From a virus: a DNA stretch of 35,742 nucleotides. The stretch covers positions 1 through 35,742 of the IMG/VR virus record IMGVR_UViG_3300046808_000500, one strand, 5' to 3'. Shown here one piece after another: positions 29,432 through 35,742 of the stretch. Both the position numbers and the translations under genes were made by a program. A model generated the notes under the pieces. It saw only the letters and a program-made list of their open reading frames with translations. It was not told the DNA's origin and did not search any database. How positions within the stretch are numbered: the stretch's first letter is position 1; each line of letters begins with the position of its first letter.

Positions 29432-30477
29432 AGTTCAAGATGCTGTGCCTCAATGTATAATGTTTTCAACAAAGTTTTCAACTTCTCTTTGTCTTTATCA
29501 GACTCCACGGAATCCACATATTCAGATAACAAGGTCATGGTATCTTCAATGTTCACATTGCCTTCGTCCAAGGCGTTGGATTCAAACTCTGAAAAATCTT
29601 CGTGAATTGTTAATTCAATCACTTCATTATTATATAGTGAATCAATGAACTTGTCAAACTTCTGATAATCTGCTTTGTTCACAACAATAATTTTCACACA
29701 TGCCTTTTTAAAGTCCACTGGATTCGGCAAAGGCTTTCTGTCATCATAGTAAATTTTATGGAAGATTTCATTGGGATTCTGAATGAATGTCAACTCATCA
29801 TCATTGGTTTCATACACATGAAATCCTCTGGCGTCATCATAATCAGACCAAGTGAATCCATAAGGACTGCCAAGATAATAGATGTTGTCATTGGTGCTTC
29901 TGTGATGAAAATGACCAGTTAACACCATCTCAAATTGCTCAAGAATTTTTCTATCCATGCCGCCGTCATTCTTCACGCCACGGAACATGTCGAACCCTTC
30001 AATTTCAAAATGTCCAAGACATACAGTATTAGCATGGTCTTCTTGTAAGAAGGTCATCACTTCATCATAATTTTCCGAGCATAACCAAGGCACAAATGAG
30101 AACGTTTTATTACCAACAGTCTTTCGTGTCGGCTGTTCCACAATGTGGATGTTATCATATTCACGAAGCAACAAATCCAATGAATTCACTTCATTCGTGT
30201 TCTTGTAATATGTATCATGATTGCCAGGAATCACAAACATATCCACGCCAAGGTCCTTTAATGGCTGAAAGAAATATTTCTTACAGGAGCGCAATGTGCT
30301 GAAGTTGATGTATTTTCTTCTATCAAACACATCACCTAAATGAAATACTGTTTTAATTCCATGTTCTTCAAGATACGGGAAAAACACTTCATCATAAAAT
30401 TTTCTAAAGAAAACATCAAAATGGTGCGAGTCATTTCTCGCACCAAAATGAGTGTCTGTGATAACAGCAATTTTCAT
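29428..30477 (-). CDS. 47: Recombination nuclease subunit gp47 (SbcD/Mre11-like)
   Basis: The metallophosphoesterase half of the gp46/gp47 complex. It has 349 residues (T4: 339). Metal-binding motifs are ITDTHFG (D8, H10), GDVFDRR (48-54), GNHD (85-88) and GHFHHR (188-193). The C-terminal part is acidic and helical and probably caps the gp46 coiled coil. The start follows directly on the stop of the QueD-like gene (TAAATG). Confidence 0.97.
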   Translation of the reverse strand: MKIAVITDTHFGARNDSHHFDVFFRKFYDEVFFPYLEEHGIKTVFHLGDVFDRRKYINFSTLRSCKKYFFQPLKDLGVDMFVIPGNHDTYYKNTNEVNSLDLLLREYDNIHIVEQPTRKTVGNKTFSFVPWLCSENYDEVMTFLQEDHANTVCLGHFEIEGFDMFRGVKNDGGMDRKILEQFEMVLTGHFHHRSTNDNIYYLGSPYGFTWSDYDDARGFHVYETNDDELTFIQNPNEIFHKIYYDDRKPLPNPVDFKKACVKIIVVNKADYQKFDKFIDSLYNNEVIELTIHEDFSEFESNALDEGNVNIEDTMTLLSEYVDSVESDKDKEKLKTLLKTLYIEAQHLEL

Positions 30478-30924
30478 TTATCCCTCGTAGATTGCTGAAT
30501 TCGCTCCATGTTCAAACACTTCTACACTCTTTAACCGAACACGCCCATTGGTCTGTTCCAGAATGGTTGTACAAATATCTGTATACACAATCTCAGCAAA
30601 ACGTTCACACCCTACACTATCCAGAATTCGAAGTGTGCAAACACCAAGAGCATCCAACTCCTTGAAGTTATCTAAATGCGGGTCATCGGCAGAAACAACT
30701 GTTGTATGGTCAAACAGTTCTTCCAAATAACTCTTGATCCATCCTGTATTACCGAAATCATATACCCAATTTCTTTCATCCAAAGTATCAGCTTCAAAAA
30801 TGAAGTGAAAGCCTAAACTATATCCATGAATTTGATTACAATGTGACTTGGCTCGCCATTGACGAAACGCGCAACTAAATCCACGGTCATTACCATAAGT
30901 CTTTGTTGAATAGTATTTCGGCAT
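30478..30924 (-). CDS. queD: QueD-like 6-carboxytetrahydropterin synthase (variant)
   Basis: A 148-residue T-fold enzyme; in the 7-deazaguanine pathway QueD converts dihydroneopterin triphosphate to 6-carboxytetrahydropterin. The start at 30924 follows GAGGTAAT. The block ERNWVYDFGNTGWIK (50-64), FDHTTVVSADDPH (71-83) and VEVFEHGANSAIYE (134-147) are clear. The zinc site is not canonical: the usual F-S-A-A-H reads FSCAF and the usual C-x3-HGH reads CNQIHGY, so only His33 (and perhaps His28 or His40) matches. I recall the same variant in other phages. It is followed by gp47 and preceded by the glycosyltransferase. Confidence 0.85.
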   Translation of the reverse strand: MPKYYSTKTYGNDRGFSCAFRQWRAKSHCNQIHGYSLGFHFIFEADTLDERNWVYDFGNTGWIKSYLEELFDHTTVVSADDPHLDNFKELDALGVCTLRILDSVGCERFAEIVYTDICTTILEQTNGRVRLKSVEVFEHGANSAIYEG

Positions 30925-30925
30925 A

Positions 30926-31951
30926 TTACCTCGCAAGTTTGCTGTACATGATGTCTGCATTTAAATATTGTAAAGCTAAGATACCACGTTGATGTTCTAA
31001 ATCCTTTTGATACTTCTCGTAATTTACTATCTTGTCCTGTATAAAGTCAAGTAGTAATTGCTTATTTGTGAGGTAATTATCATAGGAGCTTGTCCACTCA
31101 GAAGGATATTTAAATTGATTTAAATACATTTCCGAATAACTGCATCTATCTGGGACAACAGGAATGGCTCCTGCCAAACATCCTTCCATTACACTGATAC
31201 CAAGATTCTCATGTAATGCACAACTGAAAATCACCTTTGCTGACCCTAACGTCTTGTAGTATCCTTCTTTGGATAAAGACATCTTTTGTGTAATCACCAC
31301 GTTTAATGCGTCCGACAAATCAACCGCGATTTCAGGTTGTTTATCTGAATTATATCTATGAGGCCACATCACCACATCTTTCTTCTCATCATTGATGTAA
31401 TTTGCCAACCGTGTGATGTTTTGTTTATGTGGCTGACCACTGCGAATTGCCTTGTTTCTATCAACAATATTTAAATTGTTCAAAAACATTTCCTTATGAA
31501 ATTCAGTGGCAAAGTAATTGTAATCACATGCGTTATACCAGGCAATTTCTTGATTCACCGCCCAATCGCCCATCTTCATACCGAGAATGTCAGAGGGGTC
31601 ATAATGACCGGCATGCCAGATGCCATGAATCTCAACAGGAATTTCCAACAAGTCACTCATGTAACGAATGGCAGTAACAGCAAAGTTCCAGGCATCCGTG
31701 ACAAGAAACTTATCACCAGGCTTCACCTTGCCATTTTGAAAATGTAACGCGATGGCTTGAATCTGTGATGCCTTGTATGCATTCGTAAATGCAAAGTTTA
31801 AAAAGGCACCTGAAGTGGTGTTGTTCGTGCTTTCCAATCCATCAATAGTAGTAACTTCCAATCCTTTTTCTTGTAAATCATTAGGAATGTTTTCATACCA
31901 TTGCTTCGTGTATCGTTGGTCAATAGGTTCAATAGGTACAATGAAAATCAT
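30926..31951 (-). CDS. GT-B glycosyltransferase, resembles queuosine-tRNA mannosyltransferase
   Basis: A 341-residue two-domain GT-B protein. The donor-side half has VVMWPHRYNSDKQPE (193-207), ALHENLGISVMEG (245-257, with the E-x7-E pair Glu248 and Glu256) and PVVPDRCSYSEMY (264-276). These three blocks resemble the WPHRWEHDK, HEFFGV-MLEA and CPDRL-YPE segments I recall from GTDC1/QTMAN (DUF3524), which puts mannose on queuosine in tRNA. The N-terminal acceptor half (HGIWHAGHYDPSDILGM, 109-125) is less clear. The gene lies inside the run of 7-deazaguanine genes and shares ATGA with the small T-fold gene, so its acceptor may be the modified base in DNA (inference). A general GT4-type enzyme acting on another acceptor is the alternative. 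Confidence 0.72.
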   Translation of the reverse strand: MIFIVPIEPIDQRYTKQWYENIPNDLQEKGLEVTTIDGLESTNNTTSGAFLNFAFTNAYKASQIQAIALHFQNGKVKPGDKFLVTDAWNFAVTAIRYMSDLLEIPVEIHGIWHAGHYDPSDILGMKMGDWAVNQEIAWYNACDYNYFATEFHKEMFLNNLNIVDRNKAIRSGQPHKQNITRLANYINDEKKDVVMWPHRYNSDKQPEIAVDLSDALNVVITQKMSLSKEGYYKTLGSAKVIFSCALHENLGISVMEGCLAGAIPVVPDRCSYSEMYLNQFKYPSEWTSSYDNYLTNKQLLLDFIQDKIVNYEKYQKDLEHQRGILALQYLNADIMYSKLAR

Positions 31952-32322
31952 GTTACACTCCCCATAGGACTGTATTGAAGGATGGCACCGTTTTCTCCAT
32001 CCTCGCTAACACCTACTTCGATATAACGACCTGGATATTGTTTAGAAATATAATCAATCAAATCCTCGGCAATCATTTCACAGCTCTTGTAATCAAGCAA
32101 GAACAATTGGTCGTTATACAATGCCTCAAGTTCACGTTTGAACATGATGAATTCAATGTCTCGGTCATTATGTGTTACTGAGACACGCACACGGAAATGA
32201 AAAATATGGCGATGAGGATAACCAAGAAAACTCACAGAAATTAACCGAGGGTCTTCCAATGCTGCGGGATACTTATGAATACCTTCGCGCTGAAATGTCA
32301 CTTCAATGTATCGTAAAATCAT
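31948..32322 (-). CDS. Small QueD-related (T-fold-like) conserved phage protein
   Basis: A 124-residue protein. YPHRHIFHFRVRV (35-47) and IEVGVSEDGENGAILQY (101-117) mirror the His cluster and the E-x-G-A/N end of QueD-like T-fold proteins, and LLDYKSCEMIAEDL (75-88) provides a Cys and Glu in the middle. I recall this family in many phages, usually as hypothetical. It may be a distant 6-carboxytetrahydropterin synthase relative or a non-enzymatic partner. Its ATG overlaps the dpdA stop (TAATG) and its stop overlaps the glycosyltransferase start. Confidence 0.65.
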   Translation of the reverse strand: MILRYIEVTFQREGIHKYPAALEDPRLISVSFLGYPHRHIFHFRVRVSVTHNDRDIEFIMFKRELEALYNDQLFLLDYKSCEMIAEDLIDYISKQYPGRYIEVGVSEDGENGAILQYSPMGSVT

Positions 32323-33575
32323 TAGAAATCCTCCGGTAATGTTGCTGGTAATCCATCACGAATAGGTTGACTCGACAAATATACTCCCACTTCCTTTTCC
32401 CAGTGCTTGAAATCTTCCATGGTCTTCACTTGACGGAATGCATCCATGGCTGATACTTCTCTATCATTCATCAGATGTTGAATTTGCATAAAGTCCTTTG
32501 ATACAGTATCCACATGACGCATGAAATTCATTGTTGATGCCACAAAGAAGGCACTGAAGGCTTCGATGGGCGGTAGAAATTCACCGTTATGTTTTCTCTG
32601 ATATGCTCTCACAGGAATGTTCATGGCTTCATGAAAGAATCTATCATCTACAACATAATCTGTTACCACCTTACGAATATCTTCATTAATCATAATATAA
32701 TCAGGACCAAAATCTCTGCCTGGTGTTACCCATTCAAAGTTGGGACCATAATACCGACCCATCTGAACACCTGAGGTATGAGTTGTACTATCATAACTAA
32801 TCCAAATATCTTTATGATATGCGCCACTCTCCTTCATTGCCAGAATAGGCACAAGGCGAGACAATGACCCTACTCCCAATAAGTGGAGATGATGATTGTT
32901 TTCTGCGAGGGGTATTTGTGAATAATAAAATGCTCTCTTACAATCTTCAAGTGTTCCTGTGCCTAATGCCACGGCGCCCATCGCCACTCCGCCGATACGT
33001 TCATGTAGCTCCTTCGGAATTTCTTCCAAAGCCAACTCCACCCACCGAACATAGGTGTCACAATCGGTGCCTTGAGCAATAAACATGGGCTTGGCATCTG
33101 AACCCATCTTGATGAACGTTTCAATCTGGTCACGAACATTCTTTCCAGATTCACGCGCGCACCATTCAAACTTTTGTCTATCAAAATATTTGTTACTGGT
33201 ATCTGAACGAGCTGAACGTGTTCCCACCAATGAAACGGGAATTTCATCAAAGCTCATGGCACAATCCGAATACTTACCTTGATTGGTGTACACATCCTGC
33301 TTCAATTGTGGTGTGATGGTTTTGCCCAATGTAATCATTTGCAAGCCACCTGAGTCAGCATAAATTTGCTTTACGCCATGACCACGATACACATTATAAA
33401 AGAAATCTCCAAATTCCTTTTCAATAAAGGCATTGTACAAAAAGGAGAATTCGTGGTTGTGTTGCCCACGAAGTAATGACCAGATATGATTCAATCTGTC
33501 AGATGTAGGTTTCCTATGTGACTCAGCAAATCGAACGCGCAAAAAGGATAATCCTGATGCAACATATTCAAACAT
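32322..33575 (-). CDS. dpdA: DpdA-like DNA (guanine) transglycosylase, TGT family
   Basis: A 417-residue protein of the tRNA-guanine transglycosylase superfamily. In phages and in genomic islands DpdA swaps guanine in DNA for a 7-deazaguanine such as preQ0. YADSGGLQ gives Asp74 in the position of the TGT general acid/base. HLLGVGSLSRLVP (231-243) is the substrate-binding strand. WISYDSTTHTSG gives Asp262 as the likely nucleophile, with the sequence context of DpdA rather than a tRNA enzyme. A tRNA-binding zinc site (CxC, CxxC) of classical TGT is not visible, which supports DNA as the target. FolE and a QueE-like enzyme precede it, and two QueD-like proteins and the glycosyltransferase follow. 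Confidence 0.88.
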   Translation of the reverse strand: MFEYVASGLSFLRVRFAESHRKPTSDRLNHIWSLLRGQHNHEFSFLYNAFIEKEFGDFFYNVYRGHGVKQIYADSGGLQMITLGKTITPQLKQDVYTNQGKYSDCAMSFDEIPVSLVGTRSARSDTSNKYFDRQKFEWCARESGKNVRDQIETFIKMGSDAKPMFIAQGTDCDTYVRWVELALEEIPKELHERIGGVAMGAVALGTGTLEDCKRAFYYSQIPLAENNHHLHLLGVGSLSRLVPILAMKESGAYHKDIWISYDSTTHTSGVQMGRYYGPNFEWVTPGRDFGPDYIMINEDIRKVVTDYVVDDRFFHEAMNIPVRAYQRKHNGEFLPPIEAFSAFFVASTMNFMRHVDTVSKDFMQIQHLMNDREVSAMDAFRQVKTMEDFKHWEKEVGVYLSSQPIRDGLPATLPEDF

Positions 33576-33577
33576 AA

Positions 33578-34090
33578 TTAACTCCCAAGAATTTGAATCA
33601 AATGATTAGCCTGATGTTTTGCATCATCTAATGCATTATGATAGGTACCTTCACGTGGCTTTTGAGGAATTTGAATCACTTCCTTCATGGTTCTGTAACA
33701 TCTATCATCCCAAGGTGTCCAAGGACGTTTCATTCCTACCGCCTTGTAGGCGTTTTCAATAATCACATTATCAAATCCTGCACCACACCCCCATGTGGGC
33801 AATGACTTTGTGCCATACCACTTGGAAAATGTTGTCAAGGCATCTTGTAGTGGAACATTGTTCCATCGTAGCTCTTCTAATACTTCTTTTGGTTGCTTTG
33901 ACCACCAACGTACTGTATCTGCTGAAATAACTAATCCATGTTTCTTGCAATCGGCTGCATCAACCGTGCAGTAAAATTCATCAATGATACCCTCATCTAA
34001 TGAAAACTTTACTGCACCAATTGAACAAATGGCAGCGTTGGACTCGGTGCTCATGGTTTCCAAGTCCAACATGACATTTAACATTTTCAT
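33578..34090 (-). CDS. DEDDh 3'-5' exonuclease (DnaQ/RNase T-like)
   Basis: A 170-residue exonuclease with the DEDDh set: MLDLETMS (Asp9, Glu11), AGFDNVIIENAY (Asp107) and HNALDDAKHQ (His151, Asp156). RWWSKQPKEVLEEL is the RNase T/exonuclease VIII-type segment. T4 has a comparable exonuclease, DexA. Its place between folE and dpdA may be by chance, or it may trim unmodified or host DNA. The start shares TAATG with the folE stop. Confidence 0.88.
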   Translation of the reverse strand: MKMLNVMLDLETMSTESNAAICSIGAVKFSLDEGIIDEFYCTVDAADCKKHGLVISADTVRWWSKQPKEVLEELRWNNVPLQDALTTFSKWYGTKSLPTWGCGAGFDNVIIENAYKAVGMKRPWTPWDDRCYRTMKEVIQIPQKPREGTYHNALDDAKHQANHLIQILGS

Positions 34091-34791
34091 TACTTGATAA
34101 GGTTCATGAATTCTGCACGAAGGGCAGGATCCGTCTTGAAATTACCACCCAACTTACTAGTAATGGTGCTTGAATCTGGATCCTCGACGCCACGTGCCTT
34201 CACACAGAAATGTTCAGCGTCAATCACAACTGCCACATCATCCGTTTCAAGGATGAATGCCAGTGCATGATAAATCTGTTCTGCCAAACGTTCCTGTACT
34301 TGCGGGCGGCGTGAGAAATATTCCACAACACGATTCAACTTGGACAATCCAAGAACCTTCTTACGTGGAATATATGCTACGTGAGCTACACCACTAATAG
34401 TTACGAAGTGATGTTCACAGCATGATGTGACGTTGATTCCCTTTTCAAGAACCATCTCATCATAACCCATCTTGTTTTCAATTGCTGTACACTTTGGAAA
34501 CATTGCGGGGTCAAGACCCCAAAACAATTCATTGACAAACATCTTGGCGACACGACGAGGACTATCCTGCAAACTATCATCAGTCAAGTCCAAACCCAGA
34601 ATCTCCATGATTGCTGTAAAATGCTTTTCAATCTTCTTCACCTTTCGGTCAGAGAACTCACCTGTTTCTAACACAGGTGTTTCAACACCCAGAGATTGAA
34701 GATGCTTCTGAACCTTCAATCCTAGCTCGGGGTCACACTTACCTAAAGCGTTTCGGATAGCATTTGCGTTATACCGCTGCTGTGACTTCAT
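34090..34791 (-). CDS. folE: GTP cyclohydrolase I (FolE)
   Basis: Converts GTP to dihydroneopterin triphosphate, the first step towards 7-deazaguanine (and folate). It has 233 residues from the ATG at 34791 (GGGAGATAAT upstream; a TTG four codons earlier is less likely). CCEHHFVTISGVAHVAYIP gives the zinc Cys125 and His128, and DAEHFCVKARGVED gives Cys196. GLSKLNRVVEYFSRRPQVQE (148-167) is the conserved substrate segment. TSKLGGNF completes the family signature. The first 40 residues are less conserved. QueE lies directly upstream and dpdA one gene downstream. Confidence 0.95.
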   Translation of the reverse strand: MKSQQRYNANAIRNALGKCDPELGLKVQKHLQSLGVETPVLETGEFSDRKVKKIEKHFTAIMEILGLDLTDDSLQDSPRRVAKMFVNELFWGLDPAMFPKCTAIENKMGYDEMVLEKGINVTSCCEHHFVTISGVAHVAYIPRKKVLGLSKLNRVVEYFSRRPQVQERLAEQIYHALAFILETDDVAVVIDAEHFCVKARGVEDPDSSTITSKLGGNFKTDPALRAEFMNLIK

Positions 34792-34792
34792 A

Positions 34793-35698
34793 TTATCTCC
34801 CAATTACGTTGCCAAAGACATAACAATGATTTCGTGTGGCAACATTATATCCACGATTCATTGCTTCAATACACAAATCACCAATATCAGTTTGTTCCTG
34901 TGCATCTTTTGTAGCACCAACGGGCATCACCCATACATGGGGCATGTACCGCCCACATAGTAACTTAATGTTATTTAGGTGATTGTCAAGTTCATTCCAA
35001 TTTTCTTCTGTTCCATTACATACAAACTTCAAAATGGAAGTACTATTGGTAAGAGCATAATCATAAATGTTCTCACAATTTACCACATTCTCCTCACCTG
35101 AAACAGTGAACAATTTCGGACTCATTGACCAATGCCAACGACTTCTACCAGGACCGAGGAAAGGAAATTCACTTGAAAGAAAATTTCGTAATTCATCGGA
35201 GAGAGGGCGAGTTGCATTAGTTTCAACTGTAACAAGTTGAGGGGCGTTATTTCTCCTATGCAATTCACGAATGATTTCAATCATCGCCTTTTGCTGCATC
35301 ATAGGTTCACCACCAGTGAAACACAACATGATGTTCTGCTTTGTCACGGGATGAACAAACAAGCCTTCAGGATTATGCTTGCTTTTATTTGCCTCAATCA
35401 ACCGGTCAGCAATTTCTGCGGGTGAGGCATCATGTGCTAGATGCTTGTACTTCTGTGACCAAGAATAGGAACTATCACAACCATACTTCCAAACAGGAAG
35501 TTGATTCACATCATTCACAGATGTGGTGTCAAATGTTTCATATGGTAGAATCCATGTTGATGGGTCTGTGGGATTCGTTTGACCAAACCCATTACAATTC
35601 AAATTACATCCAAAAAAACGAAGCCAAACGGAAGGAGTTCCTGCCAGTTCAGCTTCGCCTTGGAATGAGTAAAATATTTCTGAGTATCGAATACGCAT
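34793..35698 (-). CDS. queE: QueE-like radical SAM 7-carboxy-7-deazaguanine synthase
   Basis: Converts 6-carboxytetrahydropterin to 7-carboxy-7-deazaguanine using a [4Fe-4S] cluster and SAM. I place the start at the ATG at 35698 (MRIRYSEIFYSFQGEAELAG); GTG and ATG codons 2-3 positions upstream are alternatives. WLRFFGCNLNCNGFG supplies two of the cluster cysteines (Cys34 and Cys38, numbered from the longest form). The third is probably in KYGCDSSYSW (Cys77), so the spacing is C-x3-C-x38-C instead of C-x3-C-x2-C. I recall the same layout from other phage enzymes. CFTGGEPMMQQ (SAM site) and VTVETNATR follow. The pathway genes folE and queD are in the same cluster. Confidence 0.87.
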   Translation of the reverse strand: MRIRYSEIFYSFQGEAELAGTPSVWLRFFGCNLNCNGFGQTNPTDPSTWILPYETFDTTSVNDVNQLPVWKYGCDSSYSWSQKYKHLAHDASPAEIADRLIEANKSKHNPEGLFVHPVTKQNIMLCFTGGEPMMQQKAMIEIIRELHRRNNAPQLVTVETNATRPLSDELRNFLSSEFPFLGPGRSRWHWSMSPKLFTVSGEENVVNCENIYDYALTNSTSILKFVCNGTEENWNELDNHLNNIKLLCGRYMPHVWVMPVGATKDAQEQTDIGDLCIEAMNRGYNVATRNHCYVFGNVIGR

Positions 35699-35742
35699 AA
35701 GCATCACCAGGTAATTATAAAGAAATAGGTATATGACTGAAT

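Noticed and set aside
35714-35719. TATAAT on the minus strand before queE.
   Set aside because: No -35 box is visible at the right distance before the window ends, so a promoter cannot be judged.
1-35742. tRNA genes, CRISPR arrays, insertion sequences, attachment sites.
   Set aside because: I looked for cloverleaf-like segments, regular spaced repeats and transposase motifs and found none. Absence by eye is not proof; tRNAscan and repeat searches would settle it.

Overview
The window looks like part of a large T4-type myovirus genome (Caudoviricetes), closest in character to the marine and environmental T4 superfamily. The main evidence is the replication core: gp41 helicase, UvsX, gp43 polymerase, RegA, gp62, gp44, gp45 and gp46/gp47. 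They lie close together, with UvsX-41, 43, RegA-62-44-45 and 46-47 in T4-like groupings. Every gene I can support is on the minus strand, so transcription runs from high to low coordinates. Genes are packed tightly, many with ATGA or TAATG stop/start overlaps. The host cannot be named. Near-consensus TTGACA-N17-TATAYT promoters imply a host whose housekeeping sigma factor reads the classical sigma70 sequence, which argues against Bacteroidota.

Layout by coordinate. 1-4115: late and lysis genes, comprising a spanin-like membrane protein (cut by the window edge), a GH19 endolysin, a virion-type protein, and a large two-domain protein (DUF6267-like KWDG domain plus cytidylyltransferase-like domain). 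TATAAATA late promoters lie nearby. 4149-6464: small genes with early sigma70 promoters, then a HExxH metalloprotein behind a late promoter. 6507-15741: replication and recombination (41, a linker protein, uvsX, 43, two small genes, hsp20, regA, 62, 44, 45, a DUF3310-like gene). 15741-19839: an array of small accessory genes, several with zinc-type cysteine pairs. 19912-23768: a small protein, two tandem paralogous exported proteins, a SPOUT methyltransferase, small genes and a MoxR/CobS-like AAA+ ATPase. 23899-26076: its likely partner, a HExxH-VWA (CobT-like) protein. 26177-27687: ClpP-like protease, coiled-coil protein and peptide deformylase. 27719-30477: gp46 and gp47.

30478-35698 is the most interesting region: QueD-like, a GT-B glycosyltransferase, a small T-fold-like protein, a DpdA/TGT-like transglycosylase, a DEDDh exonuclease, FolE (GTP cyclohydrolase I) and a QueE-like radical SAM enzyme. 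Together they look like a route that makes a 7-deazaguanine and inserts it into phage DNA. The glycosyltransferase carries motifs I associate with the queuosine-tRNA mannosyltransferase family (GTDC1/QTMAN, DUF3524), which suggests a possible sugar-decorated 7-deazaguanine. No QueC is visible in the window.

Regulation. Six sigma70-like promoters stand before small genes and the AAA+/VWA pair. Three of them share a 25-bp stem-loop element 8-9 bp upstream of the -35 box, resembling the promoter/early stem-loop cassettes described in T4-type phages. Two small genes (11583-12098 and 17621-17774) look frameshifted by a single base. I saw no tRNA, rRNA, CRISPR array, insertion sequence or convincing plus-strand gene. 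No gene-free stretch exceeds 300 bases.
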